In this document: positions 32,564-41,330 of the stretch, one piece after another
Numbering within the stretch: the stretch's first letter is position 1
Layout: each line of letters opens with the position of its first letter
Program-made: the position numbers and the translations under genes
Notes under the pieces: generated by a model
Seen by the model: only the letters and a program-made list of their open reading frames with translations
The model's database searches: none
What the model was told of the DNA's origin: nothing
NCBI GenBank assembly: GCA_947632025.1
Contig: CANRNN010000015.1
Location: 1-43,649 of the forward strand
Length of the DNA stretch: 43,649 nucleotides
Direction of reading: 5' to 3'
Source of the DNA: an uncultured Clostridia bacterium
Lineage (GTDB): Bacteria; Bacillota; Clostridia; Oscillospirales; Ruminococcaceae

Positions 32564-32585
32564 CCTCCGATAATTTGAAGTTATC
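32564..32585 (-). promoter_or_regulatory. Hairpin/RBS leader of the HEAT-repeat gene
   Basis: On the minus strand this is the same 22 bases as 30241-30262, ending in the GGAGG that serves ATG 32555. The two leaders are therefore inverted copies around the GT2/HEAT gene pair. Confidence 0.6.
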
Positions 32586-32662
32586 TTACTTTGATTTCTA
32601 CATACCTATATTCTCCTCTGAAAACAACAGAGGAGATTTTTTCGCGAAGGAGATATAAAATT

Positions 32663-33315
32663 ATGCCCCAAATAATTGTCATCAGCCGCTACATCAAGCC
32701 GAATTCCCACAAACGTTTCGGGAATTTTATAAAGTACATTGCAACCCGCGAGGGAGTTGAAAAGCCCGCTCAAAACCGCGACCTCGACCGTGAGATATTT
32801 ATGAATTATTTGGATAACCGCCCTAACTCGCACGGATTTTTTTCCGAAACTGACGAGCCTATAATTCTTGAAAAAACGGCAAAGGAAGTTGCAAATCACG
32901 CAGGAGCGATTTGGACGCACATTGTTTCTCTGCGGCGCAACGACTCGGAGCGAATGGGATACAACACGCTTGACGCTTGGAAAAATCTTGTCCGCAGGCG
33001 AATTGTGGACATTGCCGAGGCGCAGAAAATTTCGCAGCAAAATATCCGTTGGTACGCAGCATTTCACAACAACGGAAACAATCCGCACGTTCATATTGTC
33101 GTGTATTCGGCGAACCTGAAAGAGGGCTTTCTCACCCAAAAGGAATAAAAAAAATACGCAGTTCGTTCGCAAATGACATCTACCGCGGAGAGCTGCAAAA
33201 TTTATATTCCGAGCAGACTGTAATCCGCAATAAACTGCGCTACGATGCGGAAAATGTGATGAAAAACCTGCTGTCCGAATTACAAAACGGGTGCATTAAA
33301 AACCCAAAATTTTAA
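32663..33315 (+). pseudogene. Relaxase (MobP3/MobL-type), frameshifted and truncated
   Basis: ATG 32663 has AAGGAG. The start PQIIVISRYIKPNSHKRFGN and the metal-binding HNNGNNPHVHIVVYS belong to the MobP-type relaxases seen in Bacillota elements. The frame stops at 33148 in AAAAGGAATAAAAAAAA. Adding one base restores FLTQKGIKKIRSSFANDIYR and a charged helix to 33315, after which the C-terminal part is missing. It is unrelated in sequence to the truncated relaxase at 6075-7088. It should be inactive. Confidence 0.75.
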
Positions 33316-33325
33316 GAGTGAATAA

Positions 33326-33496
33326 TTGCTGAATAACCGTGAAATTTATGCGACAAACCTACCTCACCGCGCGATAGTTATGTATATGTATTTGCGCGAC
33401 CGAGCCGACAAAAACGGCGCGTGTTTCCCTGCAATTTCAACGATTGCAAGCGAACTGAAACTATCCAAAAGCACCGTGAAACACAAAATCTACTAA
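33326..33496 (+). pseudogene. Helix-turn-helix protein, N-terminal fragment
   Basis: From TTG 33326 the frame reads NNREIYATNLPHRAIVMYMY, LRDRADKNGACFPAISTIAS and ELKLSKSTVKHKIY, then stop. This is a winged-helix (HTH_36-type) replication or regulatory domain cut after its recognition helix. It follows the relaxase remnant as in some plasmid-like modules. The next 220 bases contain only short leftover frames (for example ASLQALADRFGVENNGAKIV). Confidence 0.6.
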
Positions 33497-33717
33497 ACAT
33501 AACAATCTCAAAAAGCCATGATGTCATGATTTCAGCATCTTTGCAAGCCCTCGCAGACCGTTTCGGAGTTGAAAATAACGGCGCGAAAATTGTACGATAA
33601 AGCCGACTGCGCGTTGAAATTATCAACCGAGGAAACGCTCGTTCAGCAAATATAAAAGCACCAAACAAAATGTTCTGTACCGATATTACGAAACTAATCA
33701 GACAAATCGTAATTTAA

Positions 33718-34050
33718 CTATAAATTTCGAAAAGAATTGAACCAAGCCCTGTCTTCAAATTCCTTTTTCTTAGGCGTTGTCAGTTCAGTTTTAGCAATTC
33801 TGACAGGTAAAAAGCACATCAAATCATAATCATCAGGATTTAATATTTTTGCCATTTTATGACCAATATTATCGTCATCTGTAATATGACCTTCGTACCA
33901 ACAGCTTTGATATCCGAGTTCAACTATTGCAAGGAGCATATTTTCTATTGCAGCAGAGTAATCCTGTACTGCAAAGCATCTATCCCGATAAGCATTGACC
34001 TTTTGAGTAAGAACGCATATTATGCAAGGTGCTGTCTCTCTGACGGCGGA
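33718..34050 (-). pseudogene. Nitroreductase, C-terminal fragment
   Basis: The minus strand reads CIICVLTQKVNAYRDRCFAV, QDYSAAIENMLLAIVELGYQ and SCWYEGHI, ending KKKEFEDRAWFNSF. This is the second half of an FMN-dependent nitroreductase, with the conserved ENMLLA and GYQSCW segments. The N-terminal half with the FMN-binding RRS motif is absent. No start codon or ribosome site precedes it. Confidence 0.7.
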
Positions 34051-34589
34051 TCTATGACTTCGTGCAATTAATTAAGTTTTTCCTTGTCGTCTACGGCTAT
34101 CAAACTTGTTGTTTGCTTATTGCAGCATGATGGGGCACTTAATCCTGCTTTCATAATAGTTATTAACTCTAAAACCGCCGATGAGATGTCCCGAAACCAT
34201 GGTAAGCAGACGGTTCTGACTGGTTCTGTGTCACGCTTTTCAGGGAACGACGGCGCTGGGAAACCGCGTCCCCCGATAAGATGCGTTTTTTCCCAATAAG
34301 TTTTAGAAAACAGCTATACATAAATTATGCCGCCGAACCATTTTCATCTGTGATAATATCAAAAATTAATTGATTGCAAAACTACCGCTCCGAACACAAC
34401 AGCTAAAACCAAAAAAGATTATTCCACCAATCCCCTTTGGCTTTATAGACATACACATATAAATCATTCCTTATTTGCATTTCTTAAAAAGTGTGAATTG
34501 TTTTTTGTCAGCTTTGACTTTCCGGCTAATTAAAGCAAATGTGATTTGGAATCATTGCATCTGTAATCAGCAGATCATCTATTTAAGAA
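34051..34589. other. Intergenic region without a recognisable gene
   Basis: A 71-codon plus-strand frame at 34084-34299 has no ribosome site and no recognisable motif. A GC-richer patch lies at 34195-34285. I see no repeat or strong hairpin. Confidence 0.4.
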
Positions 34590-35654
34590 TCACTTGTCTG
34601 TTGCCGGACAAACAACAAAAAGTGAGTATTTTTTAAAATCCATGTGTATTGGCGTTTCAACATATGTTTGGTTAGATAAATCATAATCAATCTGAGTTCC
34701 ATAAATAGATTTTTCTTTATCCGGGTTATTGAAACGCGTTGTAATATAGATATAGTCATTCAAAGCAGCGACATCAGAAATAAAGCTGCTCACACAAGGT
34801 ATCCAATATCGAGCCATCTTCTAAGGAAATCAAGCAAAACTTGTTTCCTATCCCACAATAAAGACTGCCTTCATAATTAAGCAAGCCCGCAACCTCATCG
34901 ATGAATACCAGCGTTTTTTCTCTTTCGAGTGTTTTTGCGTCAATAACATATATTTCACGGGTACTTCCATTCAAGCTGTGAGAAATACAATATAGTTTTC
35001 CGTTTAATGTGCAAACAGTCTCAATAACTTTTCGAGACTCGTACATTTGCTCGTTTATTTCGCCCGATGTTAAATTGTAGGATATGACTTTCCAGTTTTG
35101 ACCTCGTTTTCTCCGCTGCGATCCATAAAGCCAACAATATAAACTGTATTGTTAACACAAATAATATCGCACGCAAAAACTTCAACTACATGATCCACTT
35201 CAACATCGCCAGACAGATTTTGAATGACAAGGTCATTAATATATACGCCGCCCGAATATCCACAGTTCATCGAAGCTATAATCCGATCTCCGTCCATAGT
35301 AATCGCGCGCATACCTGAATAGTCCAGACTATCAAGCAAGTAAAATTCTTCATAATTCCCATTTCCATCGACAATCAGATGTGTATTCGACCGTGACCCG
35401 CCGATTACTTTTTTCCCGTTAGGAAACTCAATCTTCGAGCCGTCCCGCAAATTCACTTTGCTCCTTGATGTGATATTCCCGTCCTCATCAATCCCACAAA
35501 GCTCGCCGCCTATATTCATAACGTGAGAATAAGCAATATAGTACTTTGTTTTCTTTTCAGAGAATTCTTGTTTTTGGCTTGATGAACAGCCCGCAAGAGT
35601 TGTGAAAATCAAAGTTAAACCGATAATGGCTGCAACCTTTCCAACAAACTTCAT
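34590..35654 (-). pseudogene. Lipoprotein of beta-propeller type, two frameshifts
   Basis: The first part (from 35654) is a lipoprotein signal ending TTLAGC followed by repeats such as GELCGIDEDGNITSRSKVNL and GSRSNTHLIVDGNGNYEEFY. After a shift near 35075 it continues RKVIETVCTLNGKLYCISHS and GLLNYEGSLYCGIGNKFCLI. After another near 34790 it continues VAALNDYIYITTRFNN. The recurring LNGKLYCI/YIVGF units suggest a secreted beta-propeller or DUF5050-like sensor protein. The two breaks imply a dead gene or sequencing indels. Confidence 0.6.
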
Positions 35655-36038
35655 ACAATCAGTCCTTTCAAAAATCAGATGTTGCCCTCAACAAGAAACA
35701 TACCCGTTTTGATTTAATTTTGTGCATAATGCGCTTGCAATAATAAATTATGCTGTTTACGAGAGCATACACACAATGTTCTGTACAGCGCAAATAGCTT
35801 GTCGCATGGTATCCCCCACAAATAATCTAATAAGATACACAACATACGCGAATATGCCGCTTATAATAATTTCGCAGCATAATACAAGTACAACGTTTTA
35901 TCACTTTCTTGCTTCCTAAGCCCATTATAGCAACAATAAATTCAATTGTCAATTTTTTAGGAAAGTTTGGACGTATTTTGTCAAGTTTGACAAAATACAC
36001 CTCTTCTTTTCGGAAAACGGTGTTTGTGGGGAATTTTT
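35655..36038. other. Intergenic region with a palindrome
   Basis: No gene is supported. It includes the palindrome at 35973-35998. Otherwise it is AT-rich and unremarkable. Confidence 0.5.
35973..35998. promoter_or_regulatory. 26-base palindrome
   Basis: GTATTTTGTCAA (35973-35984), GT, TTGACAAAATAC (35987-35998) is a perfect 12-bp inverted repeat. There is no T tail, so it looks more like an operator than a terminator. It lies between the kinase pseudogene end and the lipoprotein gene start. Confidence 0.4.
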
Positions 36039-37354
36039 TTACCTGTAAAGTATGACTCGGCAGTTTAACAAATTATCATCTTCAAAATATTTTACTGAGC
36101 CTTGATATTTTTTCACGATAAGGCGTATGCTCTTAACGCCGAAACCGTGTTCTGACAAATCCGATTTTGTCGACTTAAGTTCCTTATTCCCGTTCAGAAC
36201 AGAGTGCTTTATGGAGTTCGCGACCTGTATTATCAGCTTTCCGTCGAAAGACGTAATTTTGACCTCGATAAGTCGGTTTTCCGGCAGACATTGCTCGGCA
36301 GCTTCAATAGCATTATCAAGCAGATTTCCGAGAAGCGTGCACAAATCCACCGCTTCAATTCCCGAAATATCTTTTACAGAACTGCAGATTACTTCAATAC
36401 CAAGCTGCTTTGCGGCGGTGAGTTTGGAATTTAATATCGAATTTACAAAATCGTTTCCCACGTCAACCAGCACCTCGGTTTTTGTGATAGCGGATTTCCC
36501 CGCGCGAATATACTCCATAGCGTCCGAGGTTCGGTTTTCGGACAGCAGTGTTTCATTAACCGTGTAAGATTGCTTCATGTCATGCCGAATTTGTCTTATC
36601 TCGTCATAGCGGTATTTAACGTTTTCTGCATACTGTTTTCGCATTTCGTCCTGCTGTTTCAAAACAGATAACTCTTCTGCTGCCTTATGGCTGTTACTCA
36701 GTATTGACATCATAAAAAAGCATATTATATTTATTAATATAAGACCAAGCTCTGCTACCATAAGAACACCTATATATTGTTCGGACAGGTCGTTCTTTTG
36801 AAGTGTAATTTGAATAGCAGCAAGCGAAAGAAATGAAACCGAAAAATTGTAATGATGAAAGACCATTCTTTTCTTCCCAAATTCATTTTACTTCTTTTAA
36901 AAATTCTCAATAAAAGTGCAAAAACATAAAACAAAATCAATTGATCAATAATTATACCTAAAAATCTAGATATAGATTGTTCGGAATATATCGCATCCAC
37001 ATTGTTTTAAATACTAACGATATTAAATTAGCAACAAATGTACTGACGCTTATTAAACATATAACCGTAAAAATCGAAACAAATATTTTAGTAAGTAATT
37101 TTCCGCGAAGAAAAATCAAAGAAAAAACCAAAATATAGATTGAATAGACGACTCCGAGCCAACCCTCATAAGAAGTTATGCTGTTGATCGTCAGTACCAT
37201 TAAATAAAGCAAAAACAATACTCCCGCATATGTAAATCGTTCTGCCTTTTTTGGAAGAAAAGCTATGATCAAAAAATGAACAGACAAAATGCATTATCAC
37301 AAACGCCTCAAAAACTGTTACTAAAAATTCAAATCCTACCCAAAGTTTATCCAT
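36039..37354 (-). pseudogene. GHKL sensor histidine kinase (AgrC-like), several frameshifts
   Basis: The pieces in order are MDKLWVGFEFLVTVFEAFVI (membrane), then FTYAGVLFLLYLMVLTINSI and the rest of a multi-span sensor. After another break comes QSISRFLGIIIDQLILFYVF, then a long intact frame (36866-36039) with the dimerisation HDMKQSY segment (His in RQIRHDMKQ) and the GHKL ATPase (LGNLLDNAIEAAEQ, EHGFGVKSI). Three breaks fall in the membrane region. It begins 15 bases after the LytTR gene, the usual regulator-kinase order of peptide-sensing systems. No peptide or exporter gene is nearby. Confidence 0.75.
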
Positions 37355-37369
37355 ATCGTCAGCCCTCGG

Positions 37370-37860
37370 TCACTCAAAATTCCTGAGATATATGTCATAT
37401 AAAATTTCAAGTTCTTTTTTATATGCTCTGCTTATATTAAAAGTTCTTCTGTCATTCATAGTAACCTCAAGATTTGGGTAATCGATCCTCTTGATATGCT
37501 TCATATTGACAATAAATCGGTTATGAATTCTCGCAAACAAATAGGGATTAAGCGCTGTCTGCGCTTCGTCAAGTTCCTGACGGATTTTTAGCATCGGTCT
37601 GTTAGTAAAACAGTACGAAACATACTTTGTATTGCTTTCAGCTGAAATAATGCTCAAAGGATCAACACTGTACTCATCTCCGTATGGTGCTTTAAGAATT
37701 ATCTTTTTATTAGCCGACAAATGAATTGCAAGTCGTTTAACAACATATGACAAACGTTCGGCAAAAATTTTCGGAGAACTCTTCGGAATAAAGGAAAACG
37801 GTTGGAAGTCAAAGCTCTCATAGATAAGACTGCTAAAGTCAATAACAAAACGAGCACAAC
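37370..37860 (-). pseudogene. LytTR response regulator, N-terminally truncated
   Basis: The intact end (37753-37370) is a LytTR DNA-binding domain with LFARIHNRFIVNMKHIKRID. In the same frame upstream, FVIDFSSLIYESFDFQPFSF and IPKSSPKIFAERL are the last receiver-domain helix and linker. The phosphoacceptor part is missing where the sequence meets the mobC module, at about 37865. The regulator was thus cut by insertion or recombination of the third mobilization module. A shorter protein starting at 37753 could still be made but would lack the receiver. Confidence 0.75.
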
Positions 37861-37889
37861 CCCTTTAATGCAGAGGTTTATGCTAGTTT

Positions 37890-38243
37890 TTATGTTTGCA
37901 GGGGAATATTCATTTGAACTGTTTTGCAGGAATATGTTTTTGATAACATATGGCAAATTTCCTCGTTCTCCTTTCTGAGTTTCTCCACATCTTCAGCATA
38001 GATGTTGTGGGTTTCATTCGCTTTCTTCGCGATCTGGTTGATGTTCGCGCCGATGATACGCAAGGCTTTCATCACTTCGCCCACCTCGAACATATTAAAA
38101 TAGGTTATATGTCCGTCGAGGGACATACGTTTAATGAATGTTCCCGTTTTCATCAGAACTGAGGCGGCTTTATCCTCAATCAGTTTCCATTCGTCAATCA
38201 AAAAGATGACCTCTTTTCGTTTTACTTGTTTGTACTTTCTCAT
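37890..38243 (-). CDS. mobC: MobC copy 3 with a replaced C terminus
   Basis: 117 residues. The first 97 or so are nearly identical to copy 1, including the MKALRIIGANINQIAKKANE signature. After RKENEEICHML the sequence changes to a different tail (SKTYSCKTVQMNIPLQT), which marks the recombination junction with the LytTR gene. AAGGAGGTC precedes the ATG at 38243. The DNA-binding core is complete, so it may still bind oriT. No relaxase follows. Confidence 0.8.
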   Translation of the reverse strand: MRKYKQVKRKEVIFLIDEWKLIEDKAASVLMKTGTFIKRMSLDGHITYFNMFEVGEVMKALRIIGANINQIAKKANETHNIYAEDVEKLRKENEEICHMLSKTYSCKTVQMNIPLQT

Positions 38244-38530
38244 AAAAATTGACCTCCTTATGATTTAATTTTTTGGGTTTCAATGCCTAGTGCTTTGGGG
38301 TAATTAGTCTTAGGGTCAGGTTCCCTAAGAAATATTTTGAGGGGGTCTGCGCTCAAAATGGGAGAAAATCCCAAAGTATACGGGATTTTCTATGGCTTGC
38401 TATGCATACAAAAATCGAAAGAATACGTATTCCTTGATTTAGCGTTTTTGGTCTGCTCCTGCAGACCCCTCAAAAATTTTCTGCGGTGGCAAACTGCGAA
38501 TAGTAAATCTCCCCTCATATAAATGGATAA
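38244..38530. other. oriT-like structured region, copy 3
   Basis: It shares with copies 1 and 2 the CTTAGGG/CCCTAAG hairpin, the TTTTGAGGGGGTCTGC arm, GAAAATCCC/GGGATTTTC, GAATACGTATTC and a shortened GCAGACCCCTCAAAA arm. The 15-bp TCACTTATAGGAAAA repeat has been lost. The conserved leader AACCTCGCCAAAGATTTTAC (from about 38727) is retained downstream, as before the CHC2 gene. Confidence 0.6.
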
Positions 38531-38775
38531 AAAATTTAGGAAAAACAGGATATAGACCTATCATTATTTTTTTATTTGTAGCTTTAACCAAACAGATGTG
38601 GCTACTTTTATACAAAAAGTAGAAGTTCAAAATTTTTATATGGAGTATCCTGTTTTTTGCCATTATTTTATCCGTTTATTTGAAAGGGTATTTTTTTCGG
38701 AACGAATTTTTGCTGTTCTGTTCCGAACCTCGCCAAAGATTTTACCTTTCAATCTTTTCAAGGAGGAATTACGAA

Positions 38776-38937
38776 ATGAAAAATCAGAACAAGCCTGTTC
38801 TTTCCGAGGAACAGCTTGACGCGCTGGCACAAAGTCTTTTGCCTGCGATGCGTGAGTTTTTCAATTCGGAGAGGGGCAAGAAGATTTGGGCAGTGAAGCT
38901 TGAAAAAATTCAGCAGCGCAAAACAAATGTAGTTTGA
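38776..38937 (+). CDS. Small mobile-element protein (53 residues)
   Basis: ATG 38776 has AGGAGG 9 bases before it. The protein is charged and helical, with EEQLDALAQSLLPAMREFF and GKKIWAVKLEKIQQRK. It occupies the place that the CHC2 gene has in the first island, behind the same conserved leader, so the leader probably drives different genes in different elements. The family is not recognised. Confidence 0.65.
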   Translation: MKNQNKPVLSEEQLDALAQSLLPAMREFFNSERGKKIWAVKLEKIQQRKTNVV

Positions 38938-38990
38938 TGTTGTCGTTCCCGAAAGGGCTACATGCTTGTTAGCAGGTCCAACATCATTCA
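38938..38990 (+). other. Possible structured RNA or hairpin
   Basis: GATGTTG and CAACATC form the ends of a fold containing CCCGAAAGGG. It lies just after the 53-codon gene and before the lipoprotein promoter, with no T tail. It matches no riboswitch I know. Confidence 0.3.
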
Positions 38991-39001
38991 GGTTAAAGGT
39001 A

Positions 39002-39030
39002 TTGACAAATTGAAATAATTGTGCTATACT
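39002..39030 (+). promoter_or_regulatory. Promoter of the GIN-domain lipoprotein
   Basis: TTGACA (39002-39007), a 17-base spacer and TATACT (39025-39030) lie 30 bases before the ATG, with GGGAGG as ribosome site. Confidence 0.8.
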
Positions 39031-39059
39031 TGCAATAGAGTTGTTAGGGAGGTCAAAAA

Positions 39060-39800
39060 ATGAATAAAAAAATTATCAAAGCGTTCGCAGGCGTATGCCT
39101 TGCAGCCGCAGCAATGAGCCTTTCGGGCTGCGGAGAAAAAGACAGCGGAGCAAATTTCACCATTGATATTGCGGGAAGTTATGACAATAAGATCGAAGGA
39201 AACGGAAATTTATCATCAAATACCTTTGAGCTGTCCGCAGACCGTACATATAAGCTCGTTTTATCAGGCATAAGCCGCTCAAACAGCACGTTCAAAGCAG
39301 TTATCGATCCGACAGGTAACAACGCTGTTCTTGAAGCAGATGAAAATGCTCTCGTCGACTTAAAATTAAATGTTGATGAAAACAGCGGAACGATCACTTT
39401 ATCCGGAACGGAAGGCACAATGTTCAGTAATGTTGCTTGTACGTTAACGCTTAATGTTCCCGTAAATTCAATAAGCGCAGACGGAGATACGATCATTGAT
39501 TACAAAACGCCTGAAAATCCGGATAGTGTTGATATAACGGCATCGGGTTCCGTAAAGATCACGGCAGCGGGCTCTGCTGAAAAGGTAGTGTATAAGCTGT
39601 CGGGAAGCGCATCACTTTCCGCAGGCGAACTTAAAGCAAAAGATGTTGAAGTTGACGCTTCGGGTTCGGTGAATTGTAATGTTTATGCGGAAAATTCCAT
39701 TAATGTGACAGCATCGGGATCAAGTTCCGTAACATATTCCGGAGATCCTGATACGGTAAATGAAAACGCATCGGGTATGGCATCCATAAATAAAAAATAA
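39060..39800 (+). CDS. Lipoprotein with a DUF2807/GIN beta-helix domain
   Basis: The 246 residues start with a lipoprotein signal ending AAAMSLSGC. The remainder is almost all short beta strands, with late repeats of ASGSVKITAAGS, LSGSASLSAG, DASGSVNCNV and TASGSSSVTYSG. These are the hallmark of the GIN (DUF2807) beta-helix domain of surface or adhesin-head-like proteins. The role is probably structural or binding at the cell surface. It has its own promoter and stands alone. GGGAGG lies 8 bases before the ATG. Confidence 0.85.
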   Translation: MNKKIIKAFAGVCLAAAAMSLSGCGEKDSGANFTIDIAGSYDNKIEGNGNLSSNTFELSADRTYKLVLSGISRSNSTFKAVIDPTGNNAVLEADENALVDLKLNVDENSGTITLSGTEGTMFSNVACTLTLNVPVNSISADGDTIIDYKTPENPDSVDITASGSVKITAAGSAEKVVYKLSGSASLSAGELKAKDVEVDASGSVNCNVYAENSINVTASGSSSVTYSGDPDTVNENASGMASINKK

Positions 39801-39983
39801 TTTGCAAAGTAGCAGGCGGTAAGGGTGATTCGAGCAAAGTCGAATTTTACAGAGGAGATAAATTGGTGTACCGGTGTTTCGGTTCAAACGGCAATTTATT
39901 ATAATAGAAACGAGAAACCGAAATGTGTAAATCTATGTAAGATGCTCAAAAATGGTGAGCCTTGATCTTGCAAGCCGGATAAC

Positions 39984-40115
39984 AAACAGCGCATTATAGA
40001 TACGTTTGTGAATTCAATTTATGTGTATGATGATAAAGCTGTAATAAACTTTAATTGCCGAGAGGAAACCGCGTTGAAAGCTACATTTTTAGTACAAGAT
40101 GCACAAAGAATGTAG
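39984..40115 (+). pseudogene. Serine recombinase, C-terminal fragment
   Basis: The frame KQRIIDTFVNSIYVYDDKAV, INFNCREETALKATF to the stop is the usual end of large serine recombinases. Nothing upstream (39801-39983) restores the rest, although scattered frames there suggest further decay. It is a remnant of a second recombinase just before the one at 40173. Confidence 0.65.
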
Positions 40116-40122
40116 CTTTTTG
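40077..40122 (+). terminator. Terminator overlapping the recombinase fragment end
   Basis: AAAGCTACATT (40077-40087) pairs with AATGTAGCTTT (40109-40119), then TTTG. The stop codon of the fragment lies in the right arm. Confidence 0.6.
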
Positions 40123-40139
40123 TTTTACATATTTACTAA

Positions 40140-40174
40140 CCGCAGGCTGAAACATTCCTGCGGTTTTAATTTTT
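40140..40174 (+). terminator. Second terminator hairpin
   Basis: CCGCAGG (40140-40146) pairs with CCTGCGG (40157-40163), followed by TTTTAATTTTT. It lies immediately before the next recombinase gene. Confidence 0.7.
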
Positions 40175-41038
40175 GGAAGTGATTTTGATAAGTAAACTTA
40201 GGGTTGCGGCCTACTGCCGAGTGAGCACAAATCACGATGAACAAGAATCAAGCCTTGAAACACAAATTTCATATTACGAAAAGCTGATAACAGAACACGA
40301 AGGCTGGCAATTGGTGAAAATATATGCCGAGCGTGCTTCGGGAACTCAACTAAAGATACGTCCTGAATTTTTGAAAATGCTCAAGGCTTGTAAACATGGA
40401 AAGATTGATTTTATTCTAACAAAGTCAATTAGTCGTTTTGGAAGAAACACGTTGGACACATTAAAAACACTGTATGAGCTTTTCAACTTAGGCGTTAAAG
40501 TCTACTTTGAGAAAGAAAACCTAAACAACTATGACAAGGAGATGAGGACCATTATGGGAATTTACGCAGGTTTTGCACAGGAAGAAAGCAAAAGCATGAG
40601 CGATAACATCAAGTGGGGAATTCGCGAGAGAATGCGCGAGGGTAAAGTGTGTCTTAACTGCACGCGATTTTTAGGATATGATAAAGATGAGAACGGCAGA
40701 TTGGTGATAGTTGAATCCGAGGCGGTTGTAGTAAGAAAAATATTTGAACTGTATCTTAACGGGTTTGGTGTTCGCAAGATTAAAGAAATACCTTGAGGAA
40801 AACGGTATCAAAACTGTAACAGGCAAGGATGTGTGGAGCACTTCAACGATTGACCGCATACTCTCCAATGAAAAAATATTGGTGATGTGCTAATGCAAAA
40901 GAGCTTTACCGAGGACTTCCTAACGGGAAAGCGTAAGAAGAACGAGGGTGAGTTGGATATGTATTTCATTGAAAATGACCACGAGGCGATTGTTAGTAGT
41001 GGTGTATTTGAGAAGGCCCAGGAACGGAAAGAAAAATA
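40173..41038 (+). pseudogene. Serine recombinase, frameshifted and truncated
   Basis: The catalytic domain is complete: VAAYCRVSTNHDEQESSLET (nucleophilic Ser in RVST), TKSISRFGRN, EKENL, and the long helix GIYAGFAQEESKSMSDNIKW. The frame stops at 40796. Shifting restores KKYLEENGIKTVTGKDVWST, then (after another shift near 40880) QKSFTEDFLTGKRKK and NDHEAIVSSGVFEKAQERKE to 41038. The zinc ribbon and C-terminal coiled coil are missing. Starts TTG 40173, GTG 40179 or TTG 40185 are possible. GGAAG lies close to the last two. Confidence 0.8.
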
Positions 41039-41202
41039 ATTATTTGGAATAGTTAATTTGATTTGCTAAACTTATAAAAATATGATAATAATACAAGGCA
41101 TACTCGTATTTGTTAGGCAATAGCAGTATAGATTTTATTCATAATTTGCAATATTGTTGAACACAGTGATTTCTAATTTTAAACAAATATTTACAGCAAG
41201 TA

Positions 41203-41231
41203 TTGACATCCTATGCAATATATGGTATAAT
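41203..41231 (+). promoter_or_regulatory. Promoter of the dGTPase-like gene
   Basis: TTGACA (41203-41208), a 17-base spacer and TATAAT (41226-41231), with an extended TGGTATAAT, lie 100 bases before the start codon. Confidence 0.8.
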
Positions 41232-41330
41232 TAAGAAGAAGTGAATTGGATTTTATAAATAATAAGATTTGTGCGTTTGATGCCTGTCGTAATAATCAGG
41301 AATTAAAAAGTCTAATTGAAAGGAAATTTT

